Program-made: the position numbers and the translations under genes
Shown: positions 43,866-59,880 of the stretch, piece by piece
Numbering within the stretch: position 1 is the first letter of the stretch
How the letters are laid out: the number at the start of each line of letters is the position of its first letter
NCBI GenBank assembly: GCA_025201375.1
Contig: JAIWZP010000009.1
Coordinates: 1 to 64,000, forward strand
DNA length: 64,000 bases
Source: Gongronella butleri
Lineage: Eukaryota; Mucoromycota; Mucoromycetes; Mucorales; Cunninghamellaceae
Direction of reading: 5' to 3'
Notes under the pieces: model-generated
Database searches by the model: none
The model's input: the letters and a program-made list of their open reading frames with translations, nothing else
Told to the model about the DNA's origin: nothing

Positions 43866-45778
43866 TTACGCTCGCTCGCGTTTCAGCATGTCCAATTGAT
43901 GTCTCAGGCTGTTGACTTCGGACTCCTTTTCATAGTCGCGCTGCTTGAGCATGGAGATGAACTCGACGGCCTTGCTGAGGATTTCCCATTTTGACGTCTT
44001 GAGGTTCTTTTCGACGGGCAGGGCATCACGCAATTCGTCAAAGAGTTCCTTCATCTCCTTCCTCCGCTTGCGTTCCGCGAGCTTATGGCTGATGCGGAGC
44101 TCCGGGCTGCGTGAGTAAGGGGTTTCGACCTTGCGCTGCTTGAGTGCGGCATTGGCGGCATTGCCGAGCGCATGATGATGATGGTACAGGGGGTCGGCGC
44201 CATTGGCGGCCATGGGCGACTCGTCAATGTCCATGGGGTGGCCGTGGTAGTCGAGCGGTCGCGACGACAGCGATGACGAAGGCAGATGGGTGCGCGTCGT
44301 CACCACGGGCATGGATGCGCGACGCACGAGCGACGGGCTCTCCTCGTTGAAAATGGATCGGCGGCGCGGCGGCGTGGCCGCGGACGGCGGCGCAGCATAA
44401 GGGTGATGGTATCGGGAAGACGATGACGACGAGGCATTGGCTGCTGAATTGGTGTTTGTGCTGCTCGTCGGTGCGTACCGATGGGTAGAATAGGTGCCTT
44501 GGTGCGAATTGGTACGCGACGTGCGATGGAAAGCCGCGGGCGCAGGCAAATCAGACTCGTGGCTGGATGACGGTAGCATCTCCGGCGGACTAGACGGCGC
44601 AGAGTAGATCCCATGAGGTGATTCTTGGATGGTCGCGGGGAATCGGAAAGCTATGACGAGGAAAGAAAAAAAAGGAGGACGGAGGGGAAAATGGGGGGGG
44701 GGAGGCGAAACAGACGTTATTGGGGGAAAAAAAAATTCATGCAAGTTTTGCCCATGCTCTCCTTTTTTTTTTTTAAACGTCTCGATTCCCCCAATGGGCA
44801 ATCCCACGCGGCCGCAATGCAACCCATAAACATCACAGTGCACCCCGATCGTCACGCACGCGCACGCAATGCACACCCACGCACAATCATACACAGTGAT
44901 CAGATGACGCATTGTTTTTTTTCTCTCTCTCTCTCTCTCCGTCGCTCTCTCTCTTTTTTTTTGTTTTTTTTTTTTTGTTTTTTCTGGGTCTTACGTCGTT
45001 GTTGTTTCATGCGATTGGCGCTTGGTTCGACGGTAGCAATGGAATGACGGCGCTGATACGCGTCATGGAAGGAAGAGGCAATGGGTGGGGGCGGTGGGGC
45101 GTGGTAGGGCGACGGCGACGACGAGCGCGACGATTGATAATCATAATCAGACACAATGGTGGCAACAGACTCGCGGCGGCTGGTGGTGGCGGACGGCAGA
45201 GGCAAGCTCGTGAGCTCAGTGATGGACGGACGCCTGTCGACATTGTTCAATGAGCCTCGACGCGAATAAGTGGGCGACACGTCGTGGTAATGCATCGGTT
45301 CCAATGGCTTGATGGGGTCATACGGCGGCGGGCTGCTTGCTTTGCTTGTGGAGAACCCGCGATGACTCAACGACCTTCCCGCCGACGTCATGGACATGTC
45401 CGAGAGACGATGGCGGATATATTCATCAGATGACGTCGCCGAAGATCCTTGGAGCGCGTGTGGAATCGGCGAGTAGGGAGAAATGTTGCTAATCGACGGC
45501 AATTGTGGTTTCTCTAAGCCAAAAAAAAAAAAAAGGAGAGGGGGGGGGAATGTGGGAGCCAAGACAACAATCATGGCAACGAAAATGAGTTTTTTTTCTT
45601 TGATCGATAAAAAAAAAACGCGCTATTTAAATGTCAATGACAACTTACCAATGGTGGAATTGGGCGCAGGTGCGGCATTGGGTGCCTGTTCATCGACCAT
45701 CATTTCGTCCTTGGGTGACAAAATGTCATTGGTGTGAGGTAAAGAGTAAGAGGTATCAACAGGACCGTCCATCGTCAT
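43866..45778 (-). CDS. basic helix-loop-helix transcription factor
   Basis: Three exons, 45778-45649, 45513-44995 and 44650-43866, giving 477 aa. Most of the protein is disordered and rich in Ser, Pro, His and Thr, with SPIP/SPPP patches that could be phosphorylated. The C-terminal 80 residues form a bHLH: basic region SHKLAERKRRKEMKELFDEL, a short loop with LPVEKNLKTSKWEI, and helix 2 LSKAVEFISMLKQRDYEKES, running into a leucine-zipper-like helix (VNSLRHQLDMLKRERA). His, Glu and Arg at the usual positions 5, 9 and 13 of the basic region predict binding to an E-box of CACGTG type. Targets are unknown. Intron 2 has a long GA-repeat on the gene strand. The next ATG, six bases downstream, is an alternative start. 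Confidence 0.85.
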
Positions 45779-46246
45779 ATGCAGTAAGAAAAAAGGAGGA
45801 AGAAAAAGAGAGAAATAAAGACAAAAGGAAGTGGAAAAAGGCAAAAAAGAGACGAAAAAGCGAGAAACTGGAAGAAGAACAAGGAAAAGAGCAAAAGCAA
45901 ACGGGTGAAGCTCAAGAAAAAAAGGCAAAAACAAGGGACGAGAGACGGAAAAGGGAGTGAACAGGGAAAATAAAGGAAAAAAAACCCCCATCAAGGAGCC
46001 CTTTATACTAGATTTTTTTTCTCAGGGGGAGTTTTAAAAAAACGTGAGACAAGGTTTGAGGGTGGCCCTCCAAGAACACGAGCTTCCTCGTTGTTCATGC
46101 AAAAAAAAAAAAAGGAGGCTCCCCCAAACAAAAACAATGGCAAAGACACACAAATTCATCGATAGATGGACGCCGAAAAAGATTTGGGCGGTCCACGGGG
46201 TTTTTATCGCACAATTTCAAAGAAAGGAAGAAAGAAAACTCATTTT
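45779..46246. promoter_or_regulatory. bHLH gene upstream region and 3' end of M13 peptidase gene
   Basis: 468 bp. The bHLH-proximal 200 bp are almost pure purine on the plus strand, hence a long CT-rich leader for the gene. No gene is seen. Confidence 0.45.
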
Positions 46247-46477
46247 TCACCATAATTCACACTTCTTTTCGGGGTTCATGGGGCTACCAAGAGGGCATTG
46301 GAACACCTCCGCAAAGTGCTGCGAGTTCTGCACGCTACCAATGATGCGGTACTTGCCAGGGGAGTGCACGTCAATCAAAGCCTGTGAAAAAAAACAGAAA
46401 GATGGCGTAAGGAATGCAATCTCCTCGTTTTTTTTTCTCTCGTCGCGACTCCTTTTTTTTTTTTTTTTCCTTGCTTC

Positions 46478-46509
<32 letters not shown>

Positions 46510-49500
46510 GCTTTGCGCGTTCTGGGGTCGACTTGCCACACCACACACGGCCGAAATTGACAAAGAAGAGCTGTTCGGGAGTGAGGCTGTCCAAACCGGG
46601 CAATCGGCGATTGTTGTATTTGAGGCTCTTTGGATCGCTGTCATAGCGCTGCTTCCATGCGACAAAGGCTTCGCCGAGGCCGCCATTGTCAGCAATGTTC
46701 TCACCGAGCGTCTGGCGGCCCTTGAGGTTCATCTTGTTGCCATGGCCAATATCCACCGTGAAATTGCCATATTGGTCCACGAAGCAGTCGGCCTTGGCAT
46801 CAAACGCGCTCGAGGTCGCGTTAGTCCACCAGTCTTGCAAGCGGCCATCCGCATCAAAATGACGCCCCATGCTATCAAAGCCATGCTGACACACGCGTAA
46901 AAAAAAAAAAAAAAGATGGAATACATAAGCAATTGGGTGGCCATCCCTTCCCTTTTTTTTTTTTTTGGGTCGCTCCTGCGTTTTTCACTCACTTTCCCCC
47001 CTCTTGTCTCCTCGTCCCCTCCTAAACCCCCCTCCCCTTTTGAGTGGTGTGCAGGATTGATACTTACTGTCAATTCATGGCCAACAACCACACCAATGCC
47101 ACCATAATTCAAGTAATCTAATGCCACCCATAAAAAAAAGCAAAAAAAGGTCAATGATCATACAGACACGCCTCCTCCTCACCCCCTCCTCCTCCTTCAA
47201 TTGCTCCCTAGATCAATGCAGCTTGCCCTTACCAGGATAGTCTTTGCCAAAGAAGGGGTTTTGAAGGATGCCAGCAGGGAAGACGATCTAAAAAAGTCAA
47301 GGAAAAAAAAAAGAGAGGGGGAAAAGCAACGATGCGTGAGCCATGGAAGCCAGAATAAAAAAGCGAAAGAAGATAAAAAAAGTCGCGTTCCCCTCATCTA
47401 GGACGATCAAGATCAAATCCATGGACGCGCATGCTCGCGCGCGTCCAATTCCACGAGGAGAAAGGATGCATGTCGGACTTGCCTCATTGAAAGATGGATT
47501 GTAGTAGGCATTGACCTCCTGGGGATTCATGCCCCACATGTACTTGTCAGTCTTTTTACCCACATGCTCCCATTCCTTCTTGACTTGGAATTGCGACGAC
47601 TGAAGATAATTGCCAAAGAAGTCGCTTCGGTCAATGTGCAGCCCAGAATAGTACTCGGACAGCGAAATAGGAGACGCGACATCAGGAGATTGCGTTGGGT
47701 AGCCCACTTTTTGGATAAGCTTGTCCACCTTTTGCAAAAAAAAAAAGGAGGCGTGTTAAAAAAAAGAAGCTCAAAAGATCAAAAAGAGCACAAGGGGGGA
47801 GGTAACGCGTATAGAGAGAAGAAAAAGGAGAAAGAGGCGAATTGGCACGATTGGGGAGGAGAGAGAGATATAGAAAAAAAAAAAAAAGGGAGAATGGATC
47901 TTCTGATTTACCTTTTCGTATGCCTTTTCTCTCGTGGCATCGTCAAGCCAGTCCAGATTGGGCAGGCGCGCGACAAAGGCATCCTTGATGGATTTGACGA
48001 AATCATCGGCGCGCTCCTTGATATCACCTGCAAACGACTCCTGGACAAACAGACGACCAGCCAAAAAGCCGACGGCGTCGTCCACTTGGCGCAGACACGT
48101 TTCCCAGCGCGGGGGGATCTGCTTGACGCTCGTACCCTGGACAAACGCGTTCAATTCCTGGCTGGGCTTGCGCACGCGGTCGGCCAACGCGGGTGTATAC
48201 GCGTCGAGCACGCGCCACACAAAGTACGCCTGCAGCGCTTGCGGCGACGTCTTGCGCAGCACCTGTTTAGACAGTTTGCCGAGGTAATCAGTCGACGTGA
48301 CAATGACCGAGTCTTGGTGAGGTGTCGATGCGGGCTGGATTTCCGCAAAAAGCATGTCCCAATCGATTTCGGGCACAATGCTGGTGAGTTTGGACAGTGT
48401 CAATGTCTCGTATTGAAGCGCGTCGTCCAAGCGCTCCACCTCATCGCTGATCTTGGCAAGCACCGTCTCGACATCCACCACTTTTTGCGCCAAGTCATCC
48501 GCAGTCGACGCGTCATCAACGACAAACGCGAGCGTCTTGCTCACCGCCTCGCGCAGCGCGTCAAGATACTTGGGCTCCTCGTAATAGTGCTTGTTGGACA
48601 GCGTCAATCCGCCTTGCATCGTGTAAATCACACTCAAATCAGGGTCTTGCGTGTCCTAAAAAAAAGAGGAACGCAAAAAATTGAGCAAAACATCATTTTA
48701 AACAAAGAAAGAGTAAAAACCTACGGCTTCAATGTACAGCTGAATGAGCGGGCTGATGCCATGCTTGGTCAGCAAGGCCAAAGTCTTTGTGAGATCTTGC
48801 GACGATGGCTTTTTAGCAGCAGCTGGGTACGCGGAGCGGACTTGGTCAAGGAGCGGCAGGATGGGCTTCGCACCGAGCTCGTCAATGGCTGTCTCATTCG
48901 TGCAGCTATCGTACAAATCTTTGACCATGTAGAAATTCTGCTTGTCAATCACTTTTTCTGGGTCTGGCAGCGTCTTTTCCATCTGATCGGCAAAAGACGC
49001 GTCATCCAGCGTCAGCAAGTTGCGCACAATCTCCTTGTTGGTCACCGCCAGCGCCTGGAACGACCCAGTCTCGGGCTTGCCATCAGGAATCGAGTGGTGG
49101 CGCTCCCAATTGTTGCCTAGAAGCGAAAAAAGAGAGAAAAATCAAGAAAAAAAAAACGAGAGATTGAGTACGTGATGATAGTATCCATTGGAAGCCCCGC
49201 CGGAAAAAAAAATAGTGGGGGGCGGGTCTGTGTGGAGGTGCATGAACAAAAAGCATGATCCAATTACATGTAAAAGCGTAAAAATCGTCGCAAGGATTGA
49301 CGGTCAAATCAATGTCTTGCAGCACCTGCGCCGCGGTGAGGACACATTCAGGCGTCGTGCACACAGGCTGTGATTGTAGAAATGAATGAGTCCACAGTTC
49401 CATGGCAAAAGCGCAAAGAAGGGAAAGGAAAAAAAATTCCGTGTTCTCGTGTCAAAATGCGTAAAAACTCCTCTTTTGTTTGCATAGACTGGGGACCCTT

Positions 49501-49760
49501 ACCGTCTTGTTGTTGTGTTTGGGCGGCGCTACGACGGGCGGCTTGTCCTCGTACACGCGGTGCGCATACAGACCTACAAACACGCCCAGCAAAATAAACA
49601 GCACCACTGAGAAAAAGAAAAGAACACGCTCCAACGTCGTAAAACGGCCAGACTGAAGGCGTCGTTGCAGCCGGAGCAGCGCAGACCCATGCTGCTCGTC
49701 TTCGAGGTGCTGCTCACGCTCCTCGGGTGATAAAAGAGGCTCTCGTTCCTGTGTCGCCAT
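46247..49760 (-). CDS. M13-family zinc metallopeptidase (neprilysin/ECE-like), type II membrane protein
   Basis: Nine exons: 49760-49503, 49367-49268, 49116-48725, 48655-47912, 47728-47483, 47287-47233, 47117-47068, 46885-46505 and 46381-46247, giving 786 aa. The cytosolic N-terminus has REPLLSPEE; one transmembrane helix lies at about residues 46-66 (ERVLFFFSVVLFILLGVFVG). The ectodomain has the M13 landmarks: TVNPCDDFYAFTC, the substrate-binding NAYYNPSFNEIVFPAGILQ, the zinc site GHELTHGFD near 612 (split by intron 7 after HELT), ENIADNGG near 677 with the third zinc ligand, and the closing CELW. All catalytic residues are present. Intron 5 uses a GC donor (GAG then GCAAGT at 47482). It probably cleaves peptides outside the cell or in the vacuole/secretory route. 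Confidence 0.92.
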
Positions 49761-52700
49761 AAAAAAAAAGTGACAACACACGAATGATAAAAAAAAAAAT
49801 AGAAGAGGGGGAAACGGGATTGAAGAAGAGCAGGCGAGAAAAAAAGGGCGTGCGTGCCTTCCTCCTTCAATGGAACCCCGCGGCAATTGAAATGTCTTCC
49901 AATCAAATGCAGCGCAAGAAGCGTGGAGGCGTCCCGTTCAAAAATGGAAATAGAGGTCTCGGATCGCCGCGCCTCGCAACCACATGGTAAACACACTCCA
50001 AATAAATGGGCAAAGATGCAAATAAAGGCCAGGGGTCCATTATTGGTTTTCGCGCAACATGCCATCTTTTTTCGTATTTTCGCCACATGGCCCAATCTCG
50101 ACCAAAAATGGTCGCCGATCATCGAAACGCGGATCGCAAGAAAGAGCCCGGTCTGCTGCGTATGTGGATATCAATGATCACTGCAAACATCGTGTTTCAG
50201 GCAGAACTGACTCTTTTCCCCGCTTGCAGGTCAACTTGGACGCGTGGTGATCCGCGTCACACGTCGAGTTACGCGCGTCTGTTCCTAATCACATTTATGC
50301 ATCTGGCACCTCTCTTTCTATTAAACGCGTCGCGGCAACTTTAAAGACGCGTTTCTTTTCACTTTGCAATTCGCCCGCAATGTTTCATCTTAAATCACGA
50401 GTTGGCCACCAACCAGCAAGCTTGATTCCACTTTTTTTTTTTTTTTTTTGGCATTTTCCATGGCTTCTCCCCTTTGGTGTATCTTTTGTGCAAGATCGAT
50501 GGATATCTGATGATCCATTTTTTCGGGATTCTTTGGACGGTTGCCAAATTGTGATTTGCATGTGTAGGGGTCGCCCACAAAGAGAGTACTGGCATCTACA
50601 GCTTGGGTTCCCATTGGAATTTCTGGCTTGTCTCTGTGATGCTGAAGCGCGTTTCGAGCATAGGAAATCACGAAAGAAAGTTGTAACCTGATTTGTTCCA
50701 AAAAAAAACAAGAGCCAAAAGCGCAACTTCTCGTAAAATGGTCCAATTGATCCCAAATTTGAATCAAATGTTAGCAAAAGGCCGAGATATCAACAATTTC
50801 ATACTTTTGTTGCGAGAGCGTCGTGCAATTTTGTGATACCCAACAAAATATCGGCAAACGATCTCTTTGTCTTCCATGACGCGTCGAGATCAGCACCAAA
50901 TCCTCTGGGTGGGTAAACATGTTTAGTGCGTCGCCACGCTAATTTGTTGCAGGTCGGTGATCGGCTAGCCATTGCATACCAAATCGCCGCGCAAACTCGC
51001 AAAATCATTTATTTTAAGCCATTTGCATTTTCTCGAGATGAGGTCGCCTGTAGCAGCGGTCAGATCGAGTCAGTGACGATAAATTCACCATTCAAAGATT
51101 AAACATTGGAACTGCAAGGTGTTTGGCGCGACGTGTTATCCAGCCTACCAGCCACCATTCCAACATGCGAGCGTGCCAATCTAAACCAGACAGAATCGTC
51201 TCTCGATACGTGTTTCCTCTTACCTCCCCATCCATTGGAGACGACAAGCATCGCATCGGTCATAGGACACAAGAACAAAAAGAAAAGCAAAGAAAAATAG
51301 GAACAAACCTGCTTTTTTGGCCATCCATTGCTGGTGGCGTCTGAATGAGCCCATGAGCTGCGTCATCAAGCATGATGACACATGGAATCAAGTTCAAGAG
51401 AGGGAGCAAAAGGCATCATAGCAAGTCGGTGGCTGCGCTGCATCCATGATGGGTGCATGAACAAGGAAGAAACAGATGCCTTTTATTTTTTTTGTGCGCA
51501 CGCGATCTATGCAGCTCATGCATGATACAACACACATCAGAAAAAAGGAGATGTAGGCAAATGCTAAATTTTTGGGCGCCTGGAAGCCCCCAGAATGGCA
51601 GCTTTGGCGAAAAAGGCAAATGGGTTGGGGCGGCGCCGCCATTGCGCGTTCTGCTCCCCCCAATTTTATTTTTTATCGCGCTGTGTTTCATTACCGAGAA
51701 GCTTGATCTCGCTGCTCCATGCTTGTTTCGGCGTGCCGCAATATTTTTTTCATAAAAGGCGGAGTTCGACTTGCACTCCTGTTTTTAATTGCAATTGAAG
51801 GTCTTTTTGCGGATCAAAGAGTCGTGCCAAGATTGGCAAGCCACCAGATCGGCCTCGCAAAAAAAAAAATTGTGGGTGCATGGCTGAGCCCCTTTCTTTT
51901 CCTGCTCTGCCCGATGTCCTTCCCCCCTTGTTGTTCACGGAGGAGAGGCGCGTCGCATCTATCCTGCACATTATCTATTGGGTTGCCTGGGATGGCAGAC
52001 AAGCTGCCTTTTCATTGACTTGCATGAATTGGTGCGTTTGAGCTGCCACCAATGCAAAAACGCCTTCAAATGATGACTTTTTTGCAAAAAACCATCCTCT
52101 CCCCCCTTTTTTTGATAGATCCGTCGCACGACCAGGCTAGGATTGAATCACGTGTTGCAACGTATCACGACAATTTGAACAGACCAGCTATCAAAAATAG
52201 CTTTTTTATATTGGCATTGGGTCAAAGGAAGGGACGGAGCGATTTTTTTTTAAATCTTGACCGATTGTCCACTTTTTTTTTTTTCGTTGGGTTCATGACA
52301 AGTGACACATTTGGCAAGGTGGAGATCACGAAAAGGAGCATTGGAAGAAAATAGTCGCGCGGGCGCGGTCGAGACCCTCTCCTCGAGCCATGATTTGTCT
52401 TTTAAAAATAAAAACAGGTCCTTGTTCCCGGGTAAGCCGTGAAACTCAGAGATCGCCTATTTTTTTTTTCTTGATCCTATGCCTTTCCATATGCAGCGGC
52501 CGAAACAAAAAGCCAAGGCAAGGCGCAAGTCAGCTGCTGGGCGCACGCATTGAGTTTGACTCATGACACGCACACACACCACACACTTGGGCATCGCCCA
52601 GGACGTTTTTTGAACCTTAAAATAACATTAGAACTCAACCTCGTCAACAGTGGAACACAAGCAAAAAGCAATTGCTGGAATGACATGCCAGAAAAATGGA

Positions 52701-53251
52701 TCAGGCCACTCAAAAATCGATTTTTTTTTTTTTTTAGCAAAAATGAGTGAGCGCGCGCGAAATCGCTCCTCTCTTTTTTTTTGCACTCTTTTCAATTTCG
52801 ATTGCTAATGTACCCAAACGACATTTGTCTTGGGGGTCTGACGACAAATCGCGCTCCCTATAAGATAAAAAAAAACAAAAGAGTGGCAAAAAAAAAAAGA
52901 TGCAGCGAAATCATCATGAATCATTATCAAAAGGATGATGAAATTTTGGCTTTCGAGTAACATGCCAGCTGTTGCATTTTGATGAAAAAGGAAAGGGGGG
53001 GAATCACGAAAAAAAGGGGGGGGGATAGAAGCACCACCCAAACCAAGGTGGGCCAGGCGAGATTTCAAAAGAGAGGTTGGTTTCTTTTTCTCATGTGCGA
53101 CCTTTCACAACAAAAAGATATAAAAGGACTAAGCGGCTGCATACCTCCTGAACAGGTTTTTTTTCTCTTTTTTTTTCTTTTCTTTTCTCGTCCCCCCCTT
53201 TTTTGCTTTTTTTAATCGCACTTTTTTCTCGTTTTACGCGTCTAATCCATC
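49761..53251. other. long intergenic region without supported genes
   Basis: 3.5 kb. Frames of up to 130 codons occur on both strands, overlapping each other, with no family likeness or consistent splice sites. Content includes T-runs near 50431, A-runs near 50701, a CA-rich stretch near 52560, and G-runs near 52995 and 53018. The final 100 bp are a long CT-tract that serves the next gene. RNA genes cannot be excluded by eye. Confidence 0.4.
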
Positions 53252-55012
53252 ATGTCCGCCGAAGATACCAAGGTTGAACAGCCCGTTGTTGAGGAGCAGC
53301 CCCCCGTCACGACGACCGAGACCACGGAAGCTGCGCCTGCCGAGGAGCAGCCCAAGGAAGAGCCCAAGGAAGAAGCCAAGGAGGAAGCTGCTGCCCCCAA
53401 GGAGGAGGAGGAGGTCGCGGCCAAGCCTTCGCCCAAGCCTTCGCGCTCGGCCACCAAGCGCTTCTCGTCGTTCCTGACCAAGGCCACCAAGGCCACGAAG
53501 CAATTCGTCCCCCAAGCCAAGACCGAGAAGAAGGTCGACCCTGAGACTAAGGCCCTGCCCGAGGAACCCAAGGAAGAAGAAGCCAAGAAGGAAGAAGAAG
53601 CTACTCCCGCCGCCGAGGAGCCTGCTGCGCCCGCCGCTGAATCCTCTGAGCAAGCCGCCGCCGCCGCTGCCGAGGACAAGAAGGAAAAGCGCAAGTCCAA
53701 GTTCTTCAATGATCTCTTGAAGAAGGTAAAAAAAAAAAAAGAAAAAAAAAGAAAAAAATAAGAAACGCGCTCGCGACGCGTCTCGTTTCCACGCGCCAAT
53801 CGGCGCACACATGCGTCCATCTTTAGCCTCCCTATCTTGGCGCTCGATGGACGCGTCTGTCAATGCCATTGAGCCCATTTGTGCTGGCGTGGACGCGAAA
53901 GAACGCGCCCAATTCGCATCTTATTTTAATGTGGCACATTTAAAAATATTAACACCGACTGTATTATTCATTATCAGGTCACCCCCGCTCCTGCCCCTGC
54001 CAAGGAAGAGGCCAAGGAAGTCAAGAAGGAAGAAGGTAAGAAAATCATCACAAATGAATGAAAAGCACGTCAGATCAAGCGCGATTTGGCTATTTTTCCA
54101 CGATTTGAAGGCGATTCTAACCTCGATTCTTTTTTTTAACAGAGCCCAAGGCCGAGGAGCCCAAGGCTGAAGAGCCCAAGGAGGAGGAAGCCCCTGCCGC
54201 TGTTGCTGAAGAGACCCCTGCCGCCGAAGATTCGGCGCCAGCTGTGCCACCCAAGGACGCCTCTGCCTCCGAGGCCAAGGAAGTCAAGGAATCCAGCATT
54301 GTCAACCAACTCAAGCGCCATTCCACCTACAAGTGGTTCGCCAAGAAGGTGTCTCCTCCTGCCGAGGCCAAGAAGGAAGGTGAAAAGAAGGCCGAGGAAG
54401 CCCCTGCCGCTGAAGAGCCCGTTGCTGCTGCTGCCGAGGAGCCTGCTGCTGCTTCTGAGGAAGTTGCTGGTAAGTGACCAATTGCAAAAAAAGGGGGGAG
54501 GGGAGAAAGCGAGGGAGGCGCGGCGGTGTTGGAGCATGATCTCCATTTTTTCGTTTTTTTTTTTTTTTGCTTGTCATACATGGTGTAACATGCAATTGAT
54601 TGTGTAATGGAGGTGGGAGAAAGGGGGGGGTGATGCTTGTCACTAGGCCTGATTTAGATCGCGCGCTCATCACATCGATATTTTTTTTTTATTAGAAGCG
54701 CCCAAGGAAGAGGCCAAGAAGGACGAGGCGCCTGCCGTGCCCGAGAAGGAACAAGAAAAGGAGGTGACTGATGAGAAGCCTGCTCGCACTGGTTCGCCAT
54801 TGGGCCGTCGTTTGACGCAAATGTTGCGCGGCTTCCCTGCCAAGAAGGAGAAGAAGGAAAAGAAGGAGAAGACCACTGTCCTTGAAGAGCCTGCCGCCGC
54901 CGAGGCCAAGGAGGAGGAGGCTCCCAAGGATGAGGCCAAGGTCACTGAAGAAGACAAGGCTGAGCCCGCCGTCCCTGCCACGGCCGCTCCTGCTGTCCAG
55001 GCCACGGCTTAA
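53252..55012 (+). CDS. Lys/Glu/Ala/Pro-rich disordered protein with four basic-aromatic modules
   Basis: Four exons, 53252-53725, 53978-54035, 54143-54469 and 54696-55012, giving 391 aa with few bulky hydrophobics outside four short modules. The bulk is EEPKEE/PAAEEP-type low complexity, almost surely disordered. The modules are SATKRFSSFLTKATKATK near residue 66, KRKSKFFNDLLKKV near 147, QLKRHSTYKWFAKKV near 235 and LGRRLTQMLRGFPAKKEKKE near 335. They share basic residues around two to four aromatic or leucine positions and could form amphipathic helices for membrane or partner binding. The leader is a very long CT tract and codon choice is uniform (AAG, GAG, GCC), both hinting at high expression. 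No named family recognised. Intron 1 is long (252 nt). Confidence 0.75.
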
Positions 55013-56925
55013 ATCACCTTGACGCGTTCAATTCCGTTGTCCTGATTGCATTTTATCTCTCTCCCCACTCCCCCTTCGTACGTATTATCGCCTCTTTTTT
55101 ACCTATTATTTAGTGTTGTCATTGCCCTTGTCTGATCTAATTCACCTCCAAACCCCATCCTCTTTTTTTAGCCTCTAGTCATTCTTTCTCCATCTCTCTT
55201 TTACTCTCTATAGCCGTCTCCCATCTTTTCTTTATAGCTCTTTACCGCTTACACGCAACTATATCTTATTAATTGGCCTTCCAATGCCCTCCCCACGATA
55301 ATAAAAAAGATGGTCTCTGTGCCTGTTTAGCCTTGTGCCCATCCAATTTGACACACAGACAAAACGCGCATCCGCACCCCCCAAAAACATCCTCAAAGCA
55401 CATGCATGGAGCATGCCGCAGGGCCGTCCATCATGGATTTCAAATGACCACGTCGTACAAAAAGAGTTTTTTTTTTTTTTTTTTTTGCGTGCCACCACCA
55501 ACAAAAACGCCGTTTCTTGTTTTTCTCAAGCATTGTGAATGGTGCTCGTCAGCCGGCTACACACGATGGACGCGCGAAACGACTTTGCCGGCTAATGTCG
55601 ATCGCCATTTTTGATGGCGTTAAACTTTTCTCCAACTTTTTTTTTCGGCTGAACGATCTCCCTTTGAGCATTTTGTCGCGCCGTTGCGTCCCATCCCCCC
55701 GCGGCTCTTTTTTGCGTGTCAAGCAGCTGATCCGATTGTTTAAAAATGGGGGCGGTCAGTCATTCTTCAATGGACACCTGGTGACACAAATAGACTGGCC
55801 CTTCATCGTCCTTTCTTTTTTTTACTTTTAGCCAATGTGTTCCAAATAGAAAAAAAAGGGGGTACTTGTTGTGAGGGCAAGACGTTTTGGACCCGATCAA
55901 GGTCCTGGCATCGGGGTCAATGACTGACATTGAAGGCGTTTTATTGAAGATGCCCGCGACTAAGCGCGATTTCGTCGCAATCACGCAAACCAAAGCCATT
56001 TCCATCATCCTGTTGCCTCTTGCAGCACGCGTTTCCCACGCAACAGACACATAAAAAAAAGGAGGCGCGCGCGTACATAAAAAAATAAGAACCATAGGCG
56101 CCTTATCAAAAAAAAAGATCAAAAAAGAAAAAAAAAGTAGCTGCCAGAAGGTTTTGTGTTGCACGTATGACGTTGATCTTGGCAAATTTAAGACCACACC
56201 GCTTCTCCAAGCACGAGACGGGCGAATAAAAGGCGCCATTGGATAAGGTGTGCAATGGTACAACGATTTTTGAGCCGGGCATCTCGATGCGCTGCCCCCC
56301 TCACAACGTCTCAGAATGCCCCCCGTCGTTCAATGTACGAGACAAAGGTACGCGCGCGCTGGCGCAATGTAAGCAGATTCACCCCCATTGATGATTTGTT
56401 TGGACTCATGACTTGGCATTGGGCGCCCTTTTTTTTTTATTATTTCATCAGTGACACATTCAATTCATCCATTGAAAGCATGAATGGGCTGGCATCATTT
56501 CCCTTTCACACACGCACGTCTTTGTTTATGATTTTGCTCGGCCAGGCCCAGCTATGAGAAGCAAATGGCAATCGCGTCCAAAACCACGCATCGGGTGACA
56601 TATACAGGAGGTAACACGCGCGCAAATGCCGGTTTTCTATTGTGCCATCTTGATAAAGAGAGGGTTGCATGCACCGTCTGCGGATGGCGCAGACGTGAAA
56701 AGCAAGAAAAAAAAAAGATGTTGTAAAAAAAGAGGTGCATGTGCATTTGCATCACGGGGTCTGAAATCTTTTTCCGTCACGCATAAAAAGTCATGCGCAT
56801 TGTCAATGAGAAAAATTATATACACTTTTTAATTGGGAGGTAATGAGGAATGAGAGGCACAAACAGGGGATAGCATTAAAAAAAAAAAACGAAAAAATGG
56901 GATGGAGGAGCAGAAAGACGATTGT
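55013..56925. other. intergenic; contains a possible mitochondrial-presequence exon
   Basis: 1.9 kb between convergent 3' ends. The first 250 bp are CT-rich, and AATAAA-like sequence is absent near the stop. Apart from the candidate exon at 56255 nothing is supported. Confidence 0.4.
56255..56347 (+). CDS. possible first exon encoding a mitochondrial targeting presequence (uncertain)
   Basis: ATG at 56255 opens MVQRFLSRASRCAAPLTTSQ then NAPRRSMYETK, followed by GTACGC. It is arginine-rich, free of acidic residues for 28 positions and amphipathic, as matrix presequences are, with an RR-S processing-like site. A second possible donor (GTAAGC) lies at 56369. I could not find a convincing next exon; candidate acceptors near 56560-56570 give a short tail only. 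The continuation and identity are unknown. Confidence 0.25.

Positions 56926-59880
<2,955 letters not shown>

Noticed and set aside
50385..50777. Overlapping minus-strand frames of 66-130 codons
   Set aside because: Three different frames overlap in the same 400 bp, all caused by a lack of stops around an A/T-run, with no conserved motif in any.
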